Source of the DNA: Artemia franciscana
Lineage: Eukaryota; Arthropoda; Branchiopoda; Anostraca; Artemiidae
Length of the DNA: 64,000 nucleotides
Assembly: GCF_032884065.1 (NCBI RefSeq)
Contig: NC_088868.1
Span: 40,489,140-40,553,139, forward strand
Reading direction: 5' to 3'
Numbering within the stretch: position 1 is the stretch's first letter; each line of letters starts with the position of its first letter. A program made the position numbers and the translations under genes. Below are positions 58,340-64,000 of the stretch, piece after piece. The notes beneath the pieces are model-generated. The model ran no database searches. It saw only the letters and a program-made list of their open reading frames with translations, and was not told where the DNA came from.

Positions 58340-59450
58340 AATGAGCAGAAATGAATTCGAATAATCTGCCAAGTGTAAAACTACCACAAATCAACATCAA
58401 TTTGTTAATGAAACCTAAAGCGAACAGAAATTACTATAGATATCCCAGTCAAACTCAAAACAAGCAGAAATTAACATGAGTAGAGCTGACAATCCCCATG
58501 CGTTCTCAAGACCAGAACTTAATTTACACTTTACTGACAAAAAAAAATCCAATGTTTTAGCTTTTTTAACTTAGGCAAGATATATTAAAATTAATATGAC
58601 TTTAAGAATAAAATATCAACATACGTATTTTAAGCTGACAATGCACCTTCATTGGTATTTTTTTCAGTTAAGTCCAAATAATGCTCTATTTTTGAGAAGG
58701 CATGGGTGTTCTCAGCCCTACTCATGTTTACTTCTCCTTATTTTGAGTTAGGCTCGGTTAATTATTTTAACTAGTGAAAAACACTTTTTCCGCCAAACAA
58801 TTTTTTTAAAGAAAAGCAAAGAGCCCCATTAAACTAAAAATGAGCAGAAATAAATCCAATTAATACTTCAAGTGTAAAACTACCAATGTCACCATCAATA
58901 AATAAATGAGAACTAAAACGGCTCAAACTAACGAGCAAAATAACATGAGTAGGGTCGACAGCCCCCAGGCCTTCTTAAGACCAGAAAGTAATTCGTATTG
59001 CGCTGAAAATAAAATAAGTAATGCATTTTTTCACTCTTTTAATTTTAAGAAACAAAATTATCAAGATCTTAAGGAATAAATATCAGTATACACAAATTAA
59101 ACTAACAATCCACGAACAATATTTTGTTTTATTATGAATTGTGAACCCGAATGTTCTGATGTAAATTAATGCCTTTTTTGGAGTTGAGGCTACTGGGCTT
59201 CATGCTTTCTTTTTTTGATTTTTTTAAATAAATTGTGTCTCGATTTAAAAAATTAATTCGTTTTATTTTTCAGTAGGTTCAAATAATGTTCTGGTCTTGA
59301 GAAGGCATGGGCGTTGTCAACCCACCACATTTTAATTTTGGCTTGTTTTGAGTTTAACTCAGTCGTTTATTGTAATTTCATTTCATTTTAGGTCTCATTG
59401 ATTGTGATTTGTATTAATTTTACGCTTGGAAGGTTATTCGACCTTATGTT
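58340..59450. repeat. Nested direct and inverted repeats
   Basis: A unit with GAGCAGAAAT, AAGTGTAAAACTACCA, AACATGAGTAG and CAAGACCAGAA occurs at about 58340-58545 and again at 58815-59000. Its inverse (GTTCTGGTCTTGAGAAGGCA...TTGTTTTGAGTTTAACTC) lies at 59288-59360, and another inverted piece (GAGAAGGCATGGGTGTTCTC...TACTCATGTTTACTTC) at 58695-58735. The whole could fold into a large compound hairpin. No coding capacity. Confidence 0.75.
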
Positions 59451-59639
59451 TGCAAATTGATCGCTTAATGGATCCCTTTACTTTTCTTTGAAAAACATTA
59501 TTTTTGTGGAAAAGTTTTTAAATCAATTTCTCTTTTTTGTTGTTGAAATAGTTTTTTTCATAAAAAAATACTTCATATCTTTTCGGTTTTTATAGGAAGT
59601 GTTATAGCACTGCCTATGTAAAGAGCGGTGTAAGCCCAA

Positions 59640-60400
59640 TACACTATTTTCTTAGGGGGAGGGGCTAGACCAGGGCACTTCATATAGAAGAAGTTGTCTT
59701 AGAAATTTCGAAAGAGGCTCATTCAATTGGAGATTGTACGGGTTGGTGCTCTTTTTAATAGTCAAAAGTGATTGGAGGGCAATCGGACCCCCCTTCCCCA
59801 CCGCGCTCATCATTTGCCCAAACACATCTAATCGAAATTTTGAGATAGAAATTTTGTTCAGCGTAGTTAAAAGATCCAGAAACAATGCCTATGAGGATTA
59901 CCCCCCCCTCCCCCAGTCATCAGGGCAAGAATTGTAAGTTATGCCCTTGAGGTATAAAAGGTTCTTATATGAAAAAAGGGATAGTGGTATAAACTTCGGA
60001 GGGAGCTCAATGCATCCTTTTTTAAGAGTCAAAGTAATCAAAGGGTATCTATTCCCTCCCCCCTACCACACACACGCACACATCGCATTTTCCAGAAATG
60101 TATCTGATAAAATTTGTTTTGAGATAGCCATTGTTCAAAAAACATTCCAAAATGCACCACAGCAAGGCCTTTGGGGTTGACACAACCCCCAGAGCTAGGG
60201 GACAAAAGCTGTTAGTTATGCCCTGGTTGCAAATAAAATTATTATTACTATAATTATTTATAATGGAAATTTTTAAATAACCATTTTTTTTTTTGAAATT
60301 ATAGTTCAAAAATCAGATAATAAGCCCTTTGGGGTCGACACAACCCCTCATGATCTGGAGGAAAGGTTTTTAGTTATGCCCCGGGGCATATAAAGTTCAA
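59640..60400. repeat. Moderately repeated family, about 2.5 tandem units
   Basis: Blocks such as AGTCAAAGTAATCAAAGGG, TTTGAGATAG and GTTAGTTATGCCCTGG recur at spacings of about 150-280 bp (AGTTATGCCC at 59937, 60214 and 60371). Related units occur next to both Helitron copies, e.g. 36360-37150. Confidence 0.65.
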
Positions 60401-60439
60401 ACAGGCTCTGTCGATTCAAATTTGAACTAGATAGTGTCC

Positions 60440-61890
60440 TTTTTATGGCACTTGGTATTAACCAAGTGACATATAGCAATCGCAAATTCTGTCGATCTTT
60501 CGATCCTGGTTTTGCTACATTAGGCACTTCCAAGTAAGCTAGGACGATGAAATTTTAAATTCCGACCGGATCTGGTGACATCGGGGGGGAAAGTTGGGAG
60601 GGGGAAGCCTAAAATCTTGGAAAACACTTAGGGTTTAGAAATCGGGATGAACTTTAGTGGTAAAAATAAGCACAAGTCCTAGATACATGATTGACATAAC
60701 CAGAACGGATCCGCTCTCTTTGGGGTAGTTGGAGGGGGGTAATTCTGAAAAATTAGAAAAAATGAGGTATTTTCAACTTACGAACGGGTGATCAGATCTC
60801 AATGAAATTTGATATTTAGAAGGATATCGTTTCTCAAAGCTCTTAGTTTAAATCCCGACTGGATGTGGTGACATTGGGGGTTGGGGAGTTGGGAGGGGGA
60901 AACCTAAAACTTGTAAAACACTTAGAGTGGAGGGATCAGATGAAACTTGGCGGGGAAAATAAACACAAGTCCGAGATACAAATTGACATAACCGGAACGG
61001 ATCCGCTCTCTTTGGGTTACATGGGGGGGGGGTTAATTCTGAAAAATTAAAAAAATGCGGCATTTTTAACTTACGAACGGATGATCGGATCTCAATGAAA
61101 TTTGATATTTAGAAGGGTATCTTATCTCAAATCTCTTATTTTAAATCTCGACCGGATCTGGTGACATCGGGGGGAGTTTGGGGTGGGGGAACCTAAAATC
61201 ATGGAATACGCTTAGATTGGAGGGATTGGGATGGAACTTGGTGGGAAAAATAATAAGAAGTCTTAGATACGTGATTTACATAATTGGAATATAATTGGAA
61301 TGAATCCACTCTATTGGGGGAGGGGTCAATTCTGAAAAATTAGAAAAAATGACGTGTTTTTAACTTACGAAGGAGTGATCGGATCTTCATGAAACTTCAT
61401 ATTTAGAAGGACCTCATAACTCAGATCTCTTATTTTAAATCTCAACCGGATCCAGCGCAATTTGGGGGGGGGGGGGCTGGGGGACCGGAAACCTTAGAAA
61501 ATACTTAAAGCGGTAAGATCAGAATGAAACTCGATGGGAAGAATAAAAACCTGTCTAAGATACGTGAATGACATAACTAGACCGGATCTGCTCTCTTTGG
61601 TGGAGTTTGGCGGGGTTAATTTTGAAAATTTAGGCATTTGTAACTTACGAAAGGGTGACCAGATCTTAATGAAACTTGATATTTAGAAGGATCTTGTGCT
61701 CTAAAGCTCTAATTTTTAATTCTGACCAGATCCCGTGACAAAGGGGGAAGTTGGAGGGGGAGACCGGAATTCTTGGAAAACGTGAAAATTGGGGTATTTT
61801 TATCTTACGAATAGGTGATCGGATCTTAATGAAATTTGATATTTAAAAGGAATTCATGTCTCAGAGCTCTTTTTTCAAATCACGACCAGA
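60440..61890 (-). mobile_element. Third Helitron copy, inverted and 5'-truncated (3' part only)
   Basis: Reading the minus strand, the tandem array (about 293-bp period; unit starts near 60566, 60859, 61152, 61446, 61725) leads to the hairpin at 60449-60468 and TTTTTATGG on the plus strand. Sequence beyond TTTTTATGG differs from the flanks of the other copies, which fixes the element's 3' boundary. No helicase or N-terminal remnant is present. Confidence 0.85.
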
Positions 61891-62029
61891 TCTGGCTTTC
61901 ATAGTTGTTCTTTTTTTCTTTGAATCCTCAGGCTATATTTAAGACTGGAAAGGGGGACTGTATTGTCTGAAAAGCAGGCATGAGAATATTTGGAAACAGA
62001 ATGAGATAATAAATTTATTGGCACTCAAC

Positions 62030-62345
62030 CTATTTTATTAGTATAATTCATTTCGAAGTTTTATTTTTACTTTTCATTTTATTAGTTATTTACCTTAATT
62101 TTCATTTCATTTATCTGCCATTCATTTCAACTTCATTTCGTTTTTATTTATTATCCATATTATATTAATCATTTATTTTCACTATCATTTCATTTATTAT
62201 TTCATTTTAGTTTTATTTCATTAATATTCATTATCTTCATTTTATTAGTCATTTATCTAAATTATCCTTTCCTTTGTGATTTCATTTAAATTTCAATTCA
62301 TTTTATTTCACTATCTTCCTTTTATTAGTATACTTCTTTTCAACC
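62030..62345. repeat. ATTTCATTTTATTAGT-type simple-sequence region
   Basis: Irregular repetition of TTCATTT, TTTATTAGT and ATTTATC words over about 300 bp. Confidence 0.75.
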
Positions 62346-63230
62346 ACTACGCTAATTCAGAAAACTTGTTTTAAAATAAGTTCAGGTTTAACTATTCAGT
62401 TTATTTTGGCTCCAAGGTCCGCTACATAGGGGTTAAAACAAAACATAATACCAAATAAAACTATAAGCAGACACTTAAAAAACAACATTAATTAGGCTTG
62501 GAATCCAGTTTTAATCCTATTTTATACTTTACTATCTTTGTGTAATCGTGTGTAGCATTTTACTTTCTGTAACCAGCTTTCTAGGTTTTTAATGAGTTTC
62601 ACCAATGTAAACATTTCAACATATACACGATATTTGATGTGAAGTGACAAGCTACTGGACAAGCTACTGGTCTTTGACAAGTTACTGGAGTCGTGTTCTT
62701 ACCAGAACTGAGAAGATTCATTACGCTTAATTTAGTTTAAGGACTCAAAGGTATATAAGATCTTAGTTGTGACAAATCTTTTAACTCTTAGGTGCAGAGA
62801 AGGAATGGAAAGAGAATTGGAAACACGATGACCCTTTATTAAGATACAAGCTGAGTTATAGTGATCCGATGTCCATAAAGACCCAAAAATAAAGCAACTA
62901 GAATTCCCCTGAGCCAAAAAAATAAAAAACATTACGTTACCCTAGTTTACTTAAATTCAAAATGCTATCGATTTCTTATATTACAAAAAAGTAAATCCTC
63001 TTAAAATCGTATTCAAATCTAACACAGACGAACTTCTGGTATTTCCTTCATACAGATAAGACTAACTGATAAGTTTGACAATAATGGGTGATTATTCGTC
63101 AAATTTTCTTCCCTGGTGACCTCAGAACGAAACCGATAAAGTTAATTGTTTGTTTTGTTATTTCAAAAATTCATGTGGTAAATTTTTTTAACGATAGATG
63201 TGGTGAACGAGGAAAATTTCTTAATACACA
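62346..63230. other. Unassigned AT-rich region
   Basis: No gene recognised. A small local repetition GACAAGCTACTGG/GACAAGTTACTGG occurs at 62646-62690. The minus-strand frame at 62732-62932 has no known motif. Confidence 0.4.
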
Positions 63231-63239
63231 CACAAAAAC

Positions 63240-63775
63240 ACTCAAAACCAAAATGAACGGCTAATTGTTAAAATATAACTTCATTGAAAAACTAACTGCT
63301 TTGTACTTATTCATAAAATTTTGCAAAATATATTATGACAGTAAAAAAAAGTGTATACAATCTACCTATGGTAGATCGCTAACTCGCAAAAAATTACCTT
63401 AAAAGCAAATACAAAAGTGATAAGAAATAAAAAAAAATTTAACACATACGAAAAAACGTGCGGAGAAGCTAAATGAATAAGTACCTCTTAAAAAATATAT
63501 TGCATTAAAAACCAACTGCTTCATTGTAGTTAATGAGATCTTGCAGTTGGTTTTGCAACGAAAATAAGAGTATATGCAGTTTAGCTCTGGTAGATCGCAG
63601 AAGATTGCTGCCCTGCAGTAAATTGCCTTATAGGCAAACCTTACGTAATGAAAAATGAAATTTTCCAACTCATACGAGATAACGCCCTCGAAAATCAGGT
63701 GTACAACTAATGGCTGAAAAGTGAACCATATTGAAAAACCAATCACCTCGTTCTAATTAATAATAATGTTTTTTT
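63240..63775. repeat. Diverged tandem repeat of about 220-228 bp
   Basis: Unit starts of the form ATTGAAAAACTAACTGCT are at 63283, 63502 and 63731. Internal landmarks recur in register: TGGTAGATCGC (63369, 63590), AATTACCTTAAAAGCAAA against AATTGCCTTATAGGCAAA, and the CATACGA near each unit end. Two full units and two partial ones are present. The 115-codon minus-strand frame spanning two units is not a gene. Confidence 0.75.
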
Positions 63776-63946
63776 AGGTTATTTGAAATCAGTAATAAAC
63801 TTTAGGAGAACAAAGGATTGGTTCAGATACTATTTACCGCTCAAATTTGGAAAAAAAATACAATATTTTCCCCCTAGCAACCAAACTTTATATCAAAGTT
63901 TTAGTTGTCCTTTTTCTTCTTGTCTTGACAAGAATTGTGCAACTGT

Positions 63947-64000
63947 TTTCTAAGATGGCTAGGCCACGTTCTACGGGTGAAGGATGACAGATTACCGAAG
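63947..64000 (+). pseudogene. LINE C-terminal fragment entering from the right edge
   Basis: The last 54 bases encode FLRWLGHVLRVKDDRLPK, the conserved block after the RT domain in the same LINE family as the fragments at 5.0 and 56.2 kb. Because it begins abruptly, it is probably a 5'-truncated insertion continuing outside the window. Confidence 0.8.

Overview
The window looks like nuclear DNA of an animal, most probably an arthropod, and possibly a crustacean such as a brine shrimp. The species cannot be fixed from the sequence. It is AT-rich and packed with mobile elements: several non-LTR retrotransposon families, Penelope-like reverse transcriptases, a Helitron, hAT elements, foldback repeats and microsatellites. 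There are no operons, ribosome binding sites, CRISPR arrays or recognisable RNA genes. A probable 3' splice site and the element repertoire both argue against a bacterial source.

The only substantial non-transposon gene is on the minus strand at 17303-24388. It is a giant, largely intron-free coding region encoding an NLR/STAND-like protein. In order it has one N-terminal ankyrin repeat, a PD-(D/E)xK nuclease-like domain (D250/D251, QVK at 268-270), a NACHT NTPase (Walker A K862, Walker B DGFDE at 950-954), a helical domain ending in FTHATFVEYFA (1205-1215), and a long C-terminal ankyrin solenoid. One in-frame TAA (19727-19729), directly followed by an ATG, splits it into 1553 and 807 codons. 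Its 3' end is disturbed by a tandem duplication of about 170 bp (17157-17490) that displaces the presumed original C-terminus. A decayed paralogue of its 5' coding exon, with the splice acceptor position retained, lies at about 25.76-26.05 kb. The gene may be a recently broken or polymorphic member of a multigene, immune-receptor-like family, or it may be expressed by stop-codon readthrough.

Layout by region. 0-5.7 kb: three LINE relics, separated by a (TA)n tract and unassigned DNA. 6.6-13.2 kb: copies of a foldback/hairpin repeat family, here called FB, one of them containing a Penelope-like element with an inverted 5' part. 14.7-16.6 kb: two diverged units of a tandem repeat, one holding an 883-bp hAT-type non-autonomous element with a perfect 8-bp target duplication. 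17.0-26.05 kb: the ankyrin-NACHT gene and its paralogue fragment. 26.2-31.6 kb: an FB copy, a LINE reverse-transcriptase relic and unassigned DNA.

31.61-42.44 kb and 45.27-55.97 kb are two very similar copies of a segment of about 10.8 kb. Each carries a degenerate Helitron of about 4.2 kb with a Pif1-helicase tail, tandem arrays and a decayed LINE. The copies are separated by a Penelope-like reverse-transcriptase relic and an FB copy (42.44-45.27 kb). 56-64 kb holds LINE and hAT transposase relics, inverted and tandem repeats, a third, inverted and truncated Helitron 3' part (60.44-61.89 kb), and the start of another LINE fragment at the right edge.
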